Positions 1 through 8,645 of a stretch of 64,000 bases of DNA are shown here, in pieces. The notes under the pieces are model-generated. The model saw only the letters and a program-made list of their open reading frames with translations, was not told where the DNA came from and made no database searches. Position 1 is the first letter of the stretch, and each line of letters begins with the position of its first letter. A program made the translations under genes and the position numbers. The stretch lies in the NCBI GenBank assembly GCA_030123585.1, contig CP126120.1, positions 2,481,001 through 2,545,000 on the forward strand, given 5' to 3'. The DNA comes from Rhodanobacteraceae bacterium. Lineage in GTDB: Bacteria > Pseudomonadota > Gammaproteobacteria > Xanthomonadales > Rhodanobacteraceae.

Positions 1-667
1 GGAATTCCGGCATGAACGACCGGTCCACGTCGAGAAATTCCAGGATGCCGCGATAGGTCTCTTCCGGCCTTGAAGCAAGATCCTCCAGCAGCACCACGTG
101 CACCGATTCGCGGCCGAACGTGCGCTGGTAGCCTTCGACTTGCCCTGCGAACTGGGCCACGCCGAAGTAATCCTGCCATGCGGGAATGCCTTGCGGGGCG
201 AGGCGCCGGCCCATGCGGCGATCTTCGCTGGCGGCGACCGCCTCATGAAAATCGGTGATGTCCTCCGTCGGACCCAGCAGGCAATCGTTGTGCCATGAAT
301 GCATCTGGTCCACCGGCGGCCGCAGGGTGATGAGGATTCGGGCGTCCGGACAGAAAGCCTTGATGCGCTCGGCCGCGACTTTCGAGTACAGGTAAAACGC
401 CGAGGCATCGCCTCGCCACTTGTAGCCGTCGCTGCCGGCATACAACGCGAGGTATTCGGGCTCGCTCTTGATTGATTTATGGGCAGGCAGGTCAAGGTCC
501 GTGCAGAAGAAGGCCGGTTCCTTGGCGCGCCAATAGGCGTCTTCCTGCTCGTCGCCCGGGAAAAAAATCTGTGGGTGCTTGCGCAGGTATTCGTAGAGCG
601 AAGTCGTACCGCACTTTGGTGCACCCACCAGGAACAGGTTGGGGCCTTTGGCGACATTCGTTGGCAT
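1..667 (-). CDS. Sulfotransferase, partial (C-terminus off the left edge)
   Basis: A reverse-strand frame opens with ATG at 667 (MPTNVAKGPNLFLVGAP...) and runs off the window, leaving about 222 residues. Residues 15-23 (GAPKCGTTS) match the 5'-phosphosulfate-binding loop of PAPS-dependent sulfotransferases, and the later stretch LITLRPPVDQMHSWHND resembles the 3'-phosphate-binding region. Such enzymes move sulfate from PAPS to sugar hydroxyls or other acceptors in the cytoplasm. It lies head-to-head with the A-T-TE gene at 1248 across a 580-bp gap. A second, only distantly similar sulfotransferase lies at 26658, so the locus may sulfate a polysaccharide or small molecule; the acceptor is unknown. 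The family call is firm. Confidence 0.85.
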   Translation of the reverse strand, partial: MPTNVAKGPNLFLVGAPKCGTTSLYEYLRKHPQIFFPGDEQEDAYWRAKEPAFFCTDLDLPAHKSIKSEPEYLALYAGSDGYKWRGDASAFYLYSKVAAERIKAFCPDARILITLRPPVDQMHSWHNDCLLGPTEDITDFHEAVAASEDRRMGRRLAPQGIPAWQDYFGVAQFAGQVEGYQRTFGRESVHVVLLEDLASRPEETYRGILEFLDVDRSFMPEF

Positions 668-1247
668 TGAGGGTTATCGAACGATCGGCTCCCCGGCCGG
701 CGATGCAATCCTACAGCTGCCGGCGATGAACTGGATAGCCAGGTAGGCGTGCAGGCGGCTGTGGCCGGGAATGTCGCTATCGACTGCGCGCAAAACATGT
801 AACTGCGCATCACCGCGCATGAGCTATCGACAAGTCGACGCTGAAACGTGTCGCGGGCATGGTACGGTTACGCCGCGCGGCGGGGACTGTGCACGACGTG
901 TGACACGGGATCTGTCCAGCGTCAGACCCTGCGGGATCTGATCAGTGACCGGCCCATGTTCGTTGCACGGTTTTCGTTCAAGGACGCGCATGCACACCAG
1001 CGCGTGTCGGGGCGGCTTCGCGCAATCGCAAAGCCTGACCTTCCAGCGTGCCTCCCGTGAGGACTTGGGCACGTGTTGCTCCATCATGACAAAAGCATGA
1101 TCGGCAGCATGCTGTACCCTGCCAACCTGTTAAGTCGGAGTACCGGCAAGGCGCTGGCCGAGCGTTACGTCGGATTGTTAGTGGGGGGATTGCGGGGGTC
1201 CGCAACGCAAGCTCGCCGAGTCGCTCGCAGCGGATGGAGAAACAGCC
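668..1247. other. 580-bp intergenic region between divergent genes
   Basis: No convincing gene is seen: the short frames here lack family resemblance and ribosome-binding sites. It must hold the promoters of the divergent sulfotransferase and A-T-TE genes. A small palindrome at 1190-1205 (TTGCGG, 4-base loop, CCGCAA) lies about 45 bases upstream of the 1248 start and could be an operator, but it is short enough to be chance. A GGAG ribosome-binding site precedes the ATG at 1248. Confidence 0.4.
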
Positions 1248-3824
1248 ATGGACACCGCGATTCGTGAGGGTACTTACGACAGCGTGTCTGCTGCAATCTT
1301 TGCACAGGCACGCCGTACCCCTCATCAGGTTGCGGTCGAGTGGGAAGGCGGTCCGGCGTGGACCTATGCCGAGCTGATGCGATGGTCCGACGCGATCGCG
1401 CACGATCTCGTGGCGCGTGGCGTGGCCCATGGCGATCTGGTCGGCGTATGCGTGCCGCGGCGTCCGGAAATGGTCGCGGCGGTGCTGGGTGTGATGCGCG
1501 CGGGTGCGGCCTATGTCGCGCTGGATCCAACGTTCCCCGATGCGCGTCTGCGCCACATGGCGGAACATTCCCGTATCCGGCACGTGGTGACGTGGCGGGC
1601 CGATGAAGCACCGGAGGTACTGCGCAGCCTCGATCTGGTCGAACTCGATGGCTTCGACCCGGCCAACATACCGCCGACGGAGTTGCCGACCATCAGTGGT
1701 GACGAGCTCGCGTACGTGCTCTACACCTCCGGTTCCACCGGCGAGCCCAAGGGCGTCCGGATCCTGCAACGCACCCTCGTCAATTTCCTGAACAGCATGC
1801 GCGACGCGCCCGGCATGTCGCGGGACGATGTGTTGTGCGCCGTCACCACCCTGTGCTTCGACATCGCGGCGCTGGAGCTTTACCTGCCGCTGCTGGTCGG
1901 CGCGCGGATCGTGATGGCGACCGAGCGCGAGCAGATCGATCCGGAGGCATTCCCGCGCCTGATACGCGACCACGGCGTCACGGTGTTGCAGACCACGCCC
2001 ACGCTGCTGCGTGTGTGGTTGAATCAGGGGCGAACCGATGTGATGCGCGGACTGAAACTGCTGGTGGGCGGCGAAGCACTGCCGCGCGACTTGGCCAACG
2101 TAGTGCTCCCGTATTGCCGTGAGTTGTGGAACATGTACGGACCCACCGAGACGACGGTGTGGTCCACCATCCACCGCATGGTGAATACCAATGGGCCGGT
2201 GCCGCTGGGTAAGCCCATCGCCCGTACCGCGATCCACGTTCTGGATGAGGCGCATCAACCCGTCGCCGACGGCACAGTGGGCGAAATCTGGATCGGCGGT
2301 GCGGGCGTGGCCGACGGCTACCTGCACGATCCTGCCAGGACCGCGGAACGGTTCATCCCCGATCCATTCGCCAACGACGGTTCGCGGATGTACCGCACCG
2401 GAGACTTGGGGCACCTTGCGGGCGGTGTCCTGTATTTCGATGGCCGCGCCGACGACCAGATCAAGTTGCGCGGGTACCGGATCGAGCCCGGCGACATCGA
2501 GGCGGTTGCATTGGCCGAACCCGGCGTCAAGGAGGCGGTGGCGGTGGCGCGTGACATCACGGCCGACGACAAACGCCTGCTGCTGTACGTGGCGGCAGCG
2601 GCCGATGCCACGCTGGCCGAGCGCTTGCGCACGCGCCTGCGCGCGGCCCTGCCGGCCTACATGGTGCCCCAGCACATCGAACGGCTGGATGCGTTGCCGC
2701 ACACGCCGAACGGCAAGATCGACCGGAAGGCGCTGCCCTTGCCCGCCGCACTGGCGGTTGCCGAGCCGAAGCCGCAGGCCGAAGCCAGGCCGGTCAGCGC
2801 GCTGGAACTTGCCTTGACGGATATCTGGCGCGACCTGTTGAAGGTGCGCGACATCGGCGTTGACGACGATTTCTTCGATCTGGGCGGGGACTCGCTGCTG
2901 GCGGTGCGGGTGTTCGAGCGCACCCAGAACCTCACCGGCATCAACCTGCCGCTGGCCACCTTGCTGACCGCCCCCACGATACGCCGGCAAGCGGCTGCCT
3001 TGCGGGCGGCAGGCGCGAAGGAACCCGAAGTTGCGCCTGCCGTCCCTGCGTCCGGCTCGGCACGCCGCGATCCCTGGGCGCCGTTGGTGCCGATCCAACC
3101 CAGGGGCACGCGACCCCCGCTGTTCTTCGTTCACGCCATTGGCGGCAATGTGCTGAACTACGTCAGGCTGGCCAAGGGCTTCCACGCCGACCAGCCGATC
3201 TATGGTCTGCAGGCCGTCGGAGTAGATGGCTTGGCGCCGCCTCTGGAATCGGTGCCGGACATGGCCAAACGGTACGTCGCGGAAATCCGCAAGGTACAGC
3301 CGCACGGTCCGTATTTCCTGGCGGGTGGCTCGATGGGTGGCGCGATCGCTTACGAAATCGCGCAGCAGTTATCCAGTGACGGCGAACCCATCGGCATGCT
3401 GGCGCTGTTCGATACCTACGGTCCCGCCAACCGCCGACTGGAAACCACCCGGCATCGGCACATCTCGTTCGCACGCGTGTGGCACGGATTGGGCAACCGC
3501 TTGCTTCGGGTGATCGATCATGTGCGGGTGTGGCAGGCGCGGAGAACCGGTCATGCACTGCCCTACGATTTGCGTCACCGCGAAATCGAGCGTGTCCATG
3601 GCCGGGCATACATGGCCTACGTTCCCGCGCCTTTCGACGGCACGATCACCTTGTTCAGGGCGAGCAACCAACCCGCCAGCGTTACCGATCGAACGCTGGG
3701 CTGGAGTGAAAGCGCGATTCGCGGCGTTGAGGTGATCGATGTCCCAGGCCGCCATGAAGACTTGGTCGAGCAACCCGAATTGCTGGAACAGTTGCAGAGC
3801 GTGCTGCGACGCAAACAGGCTTGA
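1248..3824 (+). CDS. NRPS-like A-T-TE protein, predicted glycine-activating
   Basis: 858 residues with three domains and no condensation domain. The adenylation domain (about 12-500) has the ATP loop SGSTGEPKG (161-169), the amino-group-binding Asp205 in FDIAALE, YGPTE, and the A10 motif NGKIDRKAL (488-496). A carrier domain follows with GGDSL (Ser549 for phosphopantetheine). The thioesterase has GGSMG (693-697, Ser695) and a late PGRHED that may supply the His. Aligning by eye to GrsA, the ten specificity residues read D-I-L-Q-L-G-M-V-W-K, which to my recollection is the glycine code. It would activate one amino acid, load it on its own carrier and release or transfer it. It is convergent with the ThDP enzyme and second A-T-TE gene. 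Family call firm, substrate inferred. Confidence 0.88.
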   Translation: MDTAIREGTYDSVSAAIFAQARRTPHQVAVEWEGGPAWTYAELMRWSDAIAHDLVARGVAHGDLVGVCVPRRPEMVAAVLGVMRAGAAYVALDPTFPDARLRHMAEHSRIRHVVTWRADEAPEVLRSLDLVELDGFDPANIPPTELPTISGDELAYVLYTSGSTGEPKGVRILQRTLVNFLNSMRDAPGMSRDDVLCAVTTLCFDIAALELYLPLLVGARIVMATEREQIDPEAFPRLIRDHGVTVLQTTPTLLRVWLNQGRTDVMRGLKLLVGGEALPRDLANVVLPYCRELWNMYGPTETTVWSTIHRMVNTNGPVPLGKPIARTAIHVLDEAHQPVADGTVGEIWIGGAGVADGYLHDPARTAERFIPDPFANDGSRMYRTGDLGHLAGGVLYFDGRADDQIKLRGYRIEPGDIEAVALAEPGVKEAVAVARDITADDKRLLLYVAAAADATLAERLRTRLRAALPAYMVPQHIERLDALPHTPNGKIDRKALPLPAALAVAEPKPQAEARPVSALELALTDIWRDLLKVRDIGVDDDFFDLGGDSLLAVRVFERTQNLTGINLPLATLLTAPTIRRQAAALRAAGAKEPEVAPAVPASGSARRDPWAPLVPIQPRGTRPPLFFVHAIGGNVLNYVRLAKGFHADQPIYGLQAVGVDGLAPPLESVPDMAKRYVAEIRKVQPHGPYFLAGGSMGGAIAYEIAQQLSSDGEPIGMLALFDTYGPANRRLETTRHRHISFARVWHGLGNRLLRVIDHVRVWQARRTGHALPYDLRHREIERVHGRAYMAYVPAPFDGTITLFRASNQPASVTDRTLGWSESAIRGVEVIDVPGRHEDLVEQPELLEQLQSVLRRKQA

Positions 3825-3943
3825 TCTGCGAGCGAAGTCATGCGCGATCGGTGGCGGCGTCTGCGTGCTTTGCTGCGAGATCCTCCGGCAACGATACACG
3901 TATGTGTTCGTCTCCGAATGCGCGAAGCGTGGAAATGCATCAG

Positions 3944-5644
3944 TCACTGGGTCTGTCGGCGTTCACGCACCCACTTTCTCAATGAGCGCCCGATCGTTGC
4001 CCGCGCGATCGCTTTTGCATGCCGGACGTGCATCGGCATCGAATCGCCGATGGCAACCTCGACCAGTTTGACGCCTTTCGACGCAATGGCGGACCGCAGC
4101 GTTGCTTCGGCATCGCGATCCAGGGGAACATAAGTGGCGCCGACGGCTTTCGCCAACTCGGCGCAGTCGAGTGCAGGGAGGTCCGTTCCGTAGGTGTGAC
4201 CGTAGTTGGTGACTTGCTGGTCGCGGATCGCGCCGTAGGCGCCATCGGCGAACACGATCACGGTGAGATCGAGTTTTTCCCGCACCGCGGTCAGCAATTC
4301 CAGACCCGACATCGCCAGCCCGCCGTCGCCGATCAGCGCGACCACCGCGCGTTGCGGCACGGCGAGTTTGGCACCGATCGCAGCGCCGATGCCGAAGCCC
4401 ATCGACTGCAAGTTGGTCGGCGTGATCAGACCGCGCGGACATAGGACGGGAAAATATCGGCGTGCCAGTTCCTGATGCCGTCCGGAGTCGGTGATCAAGC
4501 ATGATTCGCGCGGCATCACAGCGCGCAACGCCGCAAAAAACGCCGCCGGCTTTCCGCCCGCGATTCCACGTATATGCGGTTCCGTCCGGTCGCGCGTCTT
4601 TTCCTCCGTACAACGTGCGCGCCAGTGCGCGGCTTCTTCCGCACTGAAGCCTGCAATGTCGTATTCAGTGATCTTGCCGAGCAACGCCCGGATGAACGCG
4701 TGTGCATCCGCTTGAACTGCCACGTGTGTGGGATAGTTCGCATTCAGCACATCGTGAGATGCATCCACATGGATCAACTTGTCCTCGGGGATGCGCAGGC
4801 GAAACCCCCGACTGCCGTTGTGGGAAAACTTGCAGCCGATGGCCAACACCTTGTCGCTGCACTCGACCAGCGAGTTCAAGGTTCCAGCATTGTTGCCGGC
4901 AAGTGCGAAGCTCAGTGACAGCGGGTGATCCTCGGCCACGACCCCGCGTCCCGAGGTCGTCGTCACCACGATTGCATGCAGCTGTTCGGCAAGCTGTCTG
5001 GCCTCGGACGCGGCATTGCTGCAGCCTTGGCCTAACAGCAATATGCAACGCTTCGCGTTCAAAAGCTCCGCGGCGATGACGGATACATCGATTGAAGTTG
5101 TCGCAGGCTGCGCGCTCGCAGCGCTACCGCCTCCTGCTATGGTTTGTTCCCACGTGTCGCGTGCAACTTGCACCAACACTGGCCCGGGTTCGTCCGCGTG
5201 GCAAGCGTGCCAGGCCGTCGTGATGGCTGCGTCGACGTCCTCGGCGCGTTCGATCATGATCACTTTGCGCGCGATCGGGGCCGTCATCGCGGCTTGATCC
5301 ATGGCCTGCAACTGGAACCGCCGCCCGGGTAAAGAAGCGGGCTTGGACGTGATGTGCAGAATCGCCGCGGAATCCAACGATGCCTCGGCAAATCCAGTCA
5401 AAGCCCAAGTGAACCCGGGGCCCGGAATCGTAAGCAGCACCCCGGGTCGCCCGGAGGCCCGGTAGTAACCATTGGCCATCATTGCTGCGGACATCTCGTG
5501 GGTTGCCACCACCAGTCGCAAGCCCGATTCGCGCAGTGCCTCGAACAACGCCACATTCTGGGTGCCGGGCAGTCCGAATACGCAGTCCGCACCTGATTGT
5601 CGCAATGCATCGACGATGACCCTCGCCCCTGTTCGCATTTTCAT
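3944..5644 (-). CDS. ThDP-dependent enzyme, acetolactate-synthase/decarboxylase-like
   Basis: 567 residues from the ATG at 5644, which overlaps the stop of the upstream A-T-TE gene by ATGA; a longer frame exists but would run into that gene. The ThDP-activating Glu50 lies in THEMSAAMMANGYY. The metal/diphosphate motif begins GDGG at 439, and the usual Asn about 27 residues on is Asp467 (VFADGAYGAI). Three-domain length and layout fit the acetolactate synthase, benzoylformate decarboxylase and phosphonopyruvate decarboxylase superfamily. These enzymes decarboxylate or ligate 2-oxo acids through a ThDP enamine. Translational coupling to the 5641-8565 A-T-TE protein suggests it makes or uses that enzyme's 2-oxo or hydroxy acid substrate (inference). 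It is probably not the housekeeping IlvB, given this context. Confidence 0.82.
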   Translation of the reverse strand: MKMRTGARVIVDALRQSGADCVFGLPGTQNVALFEALRESGLRLVVATHEMSAAMMANGYYRASGRPGVLLTIPGPGFTWALTGFAEASLDSAAILHITSKPASLPGRRFQLQAMDQAAMTAPIARKVIMIERAEDVDAAITTAWHACHADEPGPVLVQVARDTWEQTIAGGGSAASAQPATTSIDVSVIAAELLNAKRCILLLGQGCSNAASEARQLAEQLHAIVVTTTSGRGVVAEDHPLSLSFALAGNNAGTLNSLVECSDKVLAIGCKFSHNGSRGFRLRIPEDKLIHVDASHDVLNANYPTHVAVQADAHAFIRALLGKITEYDIAGFSAEEAAHWRARCTEEKTRDRTEPHIRGIAGGKPAAFFAALRAVMPRESCLITDSGRHQELARRYFPVLCPRGLITPTNLQSMGFGIGAAIGAKLAVPQRAVVALIGDGGLAMSGLELLTAVREKLDLTVIVFADGAYGAIRDQQVTNYGHTYGTDLPALDCAELAKAVGATYVPLDRDAEATLRSAIASKGVKLVEVAIGDSMPMHVRHAKAIARATIGRSLRKWVRERRQTQ

Positions 5645-8565
5645 CCGGTATCTCGTGTTCGATGGGTAGTGTTGGCCTGTGCGCCGTCGCGGGTTTGGTC
5701 TGGCGTCAGGGTGCGAGAGCATTCTGTTCGCAACAGCATGTCCAGATGGCGTGCCACCGCATGGGCAAATGCGTCATCACGCATGCTCAGGAAGTGTGAG
5801 CGCAATGGGTCTGCGAAAGGGGCCCCAAGTTCAAGGTTGAAATTCGAAGGCAAAGACATTGGTACGCGGTATTCGACAAGCTTGGCTACGCAGGGCTTGA
5901 ACTGCGACGCCAGAAGCGCGTAGTAGGGGTCATCAGGGGCAATCAATGCCAGCGCGCCGTCGAATGGCCGCAGTCGGTAGTGGTGCTGGGACCTGACTTG
6001 CAGTGGATATTGCACCACAAGCCTCTTGATCATTTCGGTGTTGACGTCGGGGCTGGTCCGGCGCACACGCGTCAGGAGCGCATCAAGGTATTGTTCCGGC
6101 TCCAGCAGGTCCAACTCCTCTCGTTTCAGCGCAATGGGGAGCCCCGTGTTGAGTTCCAGCAGGGCAGACAATTGCAGGATGTGCCGTTTGTCCTTTTTGA
6201 CCTTGTTTTCAAACTCCAGGAATTGTTGCTGCGTGAATCCAAGGCTGTTTGCTGGGGGTGTCGAGGCGTTTTGCCGATGCGGGTGCGGCACAAATCTGCG
6301 AAGCCGGCCCACGAGTGCCACAAGACGCGCGAACTCGGGGCGCATGAACCGGGCTTCCAGAACCCAGTAGCCGAAGCGCCACTTGCTGCTTCGGTCCATG
6401 GCCAAGGGGTCGATGAGCGCCAGAAGGGCGATCTTCTCGCCCGAGCCACGAAGTTGCCGCGCCAGCTCATAACCCAAGGCGGCGGCTGACGAGTAAGCCA
6501 ACAGGTAATAAGGGCCTTCGGGTTGGCGCTCGCGGATCGCTGTCAGGTACTGCGTGATCCAGCCACTGAAACCTGAAGCCGGATCTCTTCCTCCCCACAA
6601 GTAGGGATCCCGCACCCCGATCACTTCGCGCGTGGTTTCAAGTGCCCGGACAACTTTTTCGTATGCGCCGAGCGTGCCGCCTGCGGAAGAGATCACGAAG
6701 AGCGGCGGGATGGCCGTGTCGCGCGCTTGCTTCAACGTGACCAGGATGGTGTCGGCCCCAGCGGCGCCTGCTGCGCCGCCATCGCGCACATGGTCGAGGT
6801 AAGCCGCAAGCCCTGCGATGGTCGGGAACCGATAGACGATGTTGTCAGGAAGCTGGTGACGTTCCAAGGCCAAATCGCCCCGAAGTCGGGCGATCACGGA
6901 GAAAGTTTTCAGAGAAGTTCCGCCGACCTCGAAAAACATGCTGTCGCGCTCAAAGGTTTCGTGCCCGAGAACGATTTTCCAGATATCGGACAGTCGCTGT
7001 TCCGTGTCGGAGTGAAATCGCTTCGGGGTCTCATCCTTGCGGCTGCGGCCACACAGTTCCAGAAGCTCACGCCGGTCGATCTTCCCGCTGGAGGTACGGG
7101 GCATCGCCGCCAACCCGATGACCCTGGAAGGCACCATGTAGTCGGGCAGTTTTTCCCTGAGGGTGCGATAGATGTCGGCCGGCCGCAAATCCTCGGGGGT
7201 CACAAAAGCCACCAACGTCGAATCGCCTTCCCCGGATTTGCGAGCGACGGCGGCACATTGGTGAACACCTGGGACCATGGCCAGCGAGTTTTCGACCTCT
7301 TGAAGATCGACGCGGAAACCCCGAACCTTCACGGTGTCGTCGATGCGTCCGAGATACTGCAGTTCGTCGTCAATCGTTCGACGCACGCGGTCGTTGGTGC
7401 AGTACCATCGCATGCCATCATGCGTGATGAATGCGGCGGAGGTGAGCGCAGCATCGTTCAAGTAACCCGAGAAGAGGGCCGGACCTGCCAGGTACAGGAT
7501 GCCGGTGGAATCGACGGGAGCCGGCTGCAGGTTTTCGTCGAGCACGCGTACCTGGATATCATTCGAGATTGGCCTGCCGAGCGGCAACTCGTGCCCCGGG
7601 CGCGTCGAAGCCCTCAGGTCACAGACCAACGTCGAACTGGCTTCGGTGCTGCCATAGATCGAATAGATTCTGGTGGCCGATGGAAATGCCGCGATGGCTC
7701 GGGTGGCCAAGGATGCCTGCACGTATTCGCCCATCAGGACCAGCACCTTGATGTCCGGGGGCACGAAATTCGGCATGTCCAAGGATGCCTGCAGCATGGA
7801 CGGCACAGCGAGCAGCCGGGAGACAGCCCGCCGCCTGATGGTGTCCCAGAAGGATTCGAGTGCCCTGGTTTCTTCGTCCGGGATGATGCAGACCGGCACC
7901 CCGCGCAGCAGCGGCTCGAAGAGCTCGTAGACGGCGTGGGTCGTCGTGGTAGTGGCTTTTTGACAACACACTTCGCCGGATGCGTACGGATGGGTTTTCC
8001 ACGTCCATTCAAGCCGATGGAAAAAAGACCGATGACTTCGAACAATCATCTTGGGCGTACCGGTGGAGCCTGACGAACACAGGACGAACGCCGGGTCATC
8101 CGGGGTGCCGGTTACTGGTACGTAGTCAGGCGATCCAGGTGCAGCCACGGCATCGGAGACGCGAAGGACACGCCGGTGCATCGTGGGGTCAAGGTATCCC
8201 TTGCCGGTACCGATAACGGCATCGAGGTTGGGCAAGGAAAGGACTTGACGCAGGCGTTGTTGTGGAAATGAAGGTGGCAGCGCCACTACGGCACTGTTCG
8301 TCTTGAGAATGCCGAGCACACTGGCAACGTAGTCGAACGAACGCTCCATGTGCAGGCCGATCAGGCTGCCTGAAGGGAGGCCGTTGGCGCGGATGAGTTC
8401 AGCCATCCGACCGGCCGCGCTGGCGAGTGCGGAAAAGGTCATGGTGTCGTCGCGGTGTATCAACGCGACGGCATTGGGCGTACGCGCGGCTTGTTCTTCG
8501 AAAAGCCGGTCGAGGCGAAGCGAAGTGCGGGCCGGGCCGCACGCATGGATCCTGTCTTCGATCAA
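5641..8565 (-). CDS. NRPS-like A-T-TE protein with atypical substrate pocket
   Basis: 974 residues. TTG start at 8565, with GGAG 8 bases upstream; the nearby ATG is out of frame and stops at once. The adenylation domain carries CSSGSTGTPK (163-172), YGSTE (304-308) and SGKIDRREL (493-501). The pocket stretch reads TTHAVYELF (208-216), so the Asp that binds an amino-acid amino group is missing (Thr209/His210 there). This points to a non-amino acid such as a 2-oxo, hydroxy or aryl acid. The carrier site is GGTSL (Ser551). The thioesterase nucleophile box is AYSSA (690-694) instead of GxSxG, so its activity is uncertain. A-T-TE proteins without C domains that dimerise aryl 2-oxo acids are known (RalA, TdiA type); that comparison is suggestive only. 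Confidence 0.85.
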   Translation of the reverse strand: MIEDRIHACGPARTSLRLDRLFEEQAARTPNAVALIHRDDTMTFSALASAAGRMAELIRANGLPSGSLIGLHMERSFDYVASVLGILKTNSAVVALPPSFPQQRLRQVLSLPNLDAVIGTGKGYLDPTMHRRVLRVSDAVAAPGSPDYVPVTGTPDDPAFVLCSSGSTGTPKMIVRSHRSFFHRLEWTWKTHPYASGEVCCQKATTTTTHAVYELFEPLLRGVPVCIIPDEETRALESFWDTIRRRAVSRLLAVPSMLQASLDMPNFVPPDIKVLVLMGEYVQASLATRAIAAFPSATRIYSIYGSTEASSTLVCDLRASTRPGHELPLGRPISNDIQVRVLDENLQPAPVDSTGILYLAGPALFSGYLNDAALTSAAFITHDGMRWYCTNDRVRRTIDDELQYLGRIDDTVKVRGFRVDLQEVENSLAMVPGVHQCAAVARKSGEGDSTLVAFVTPEDLRPADIYRTLREKLPDYMVPSRVIGLAAMPRTSSGKIDRRELLELCGRSRKDETPKRFHSDTEQRLSDIWKIVLGHETFERDSMFFEVGGTSLKTFSVIARLRGDLALERHQLPDNIVYRFPTIAGLAAYLDHVRDGGAAGAAGADTILVTLKQARDTAIPPLFVISSAGGTLGAYEKVVRALETTREVIGVRDPYLWGGRDPASGFSGWITQYLTAIRERQPEGPYYLLAYSSAAALGYELARQLRGSGEKIALLALIDPLAMDRSSKWRFGYWVLEARFMRPEFARLVALVGRLRRFVPHPHRQNASTPPANSLGFTQQQFLEFENKVKKDKRHILQLSALLELNTGLPIALKREELDLLEPEQYLDALLTRVRRTSPDVNTEMIKRLVVQYPLQVRSQHHYRLRPFDGALALIAPDDPYYALLASQFKPCVAKLVEYRVPMSLPSNFNLELGAPFADPLRSHFLSMRDDAFAHAVARHLDMLLRTECSRTLTPDQTRDGAQANTTHRTRDTG

Positions 8566-8645
8566 TTTGCACGCTCCATTCCTGAGCCCGTGCGCGCCGC
8601 GGCATGTCGGGTTAGCCTAGCGGAACCGGAAACGAGGGGGCACAG

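Noticed and set aside
978..3305. 775-codon reverse-strand frame over the first A-T-TE gene
   Set aside because: It is antisense to a clear NRPS-like gene, has a Gln/Arg/His-rich composition without family motifs, and reflects third-position GC bias.
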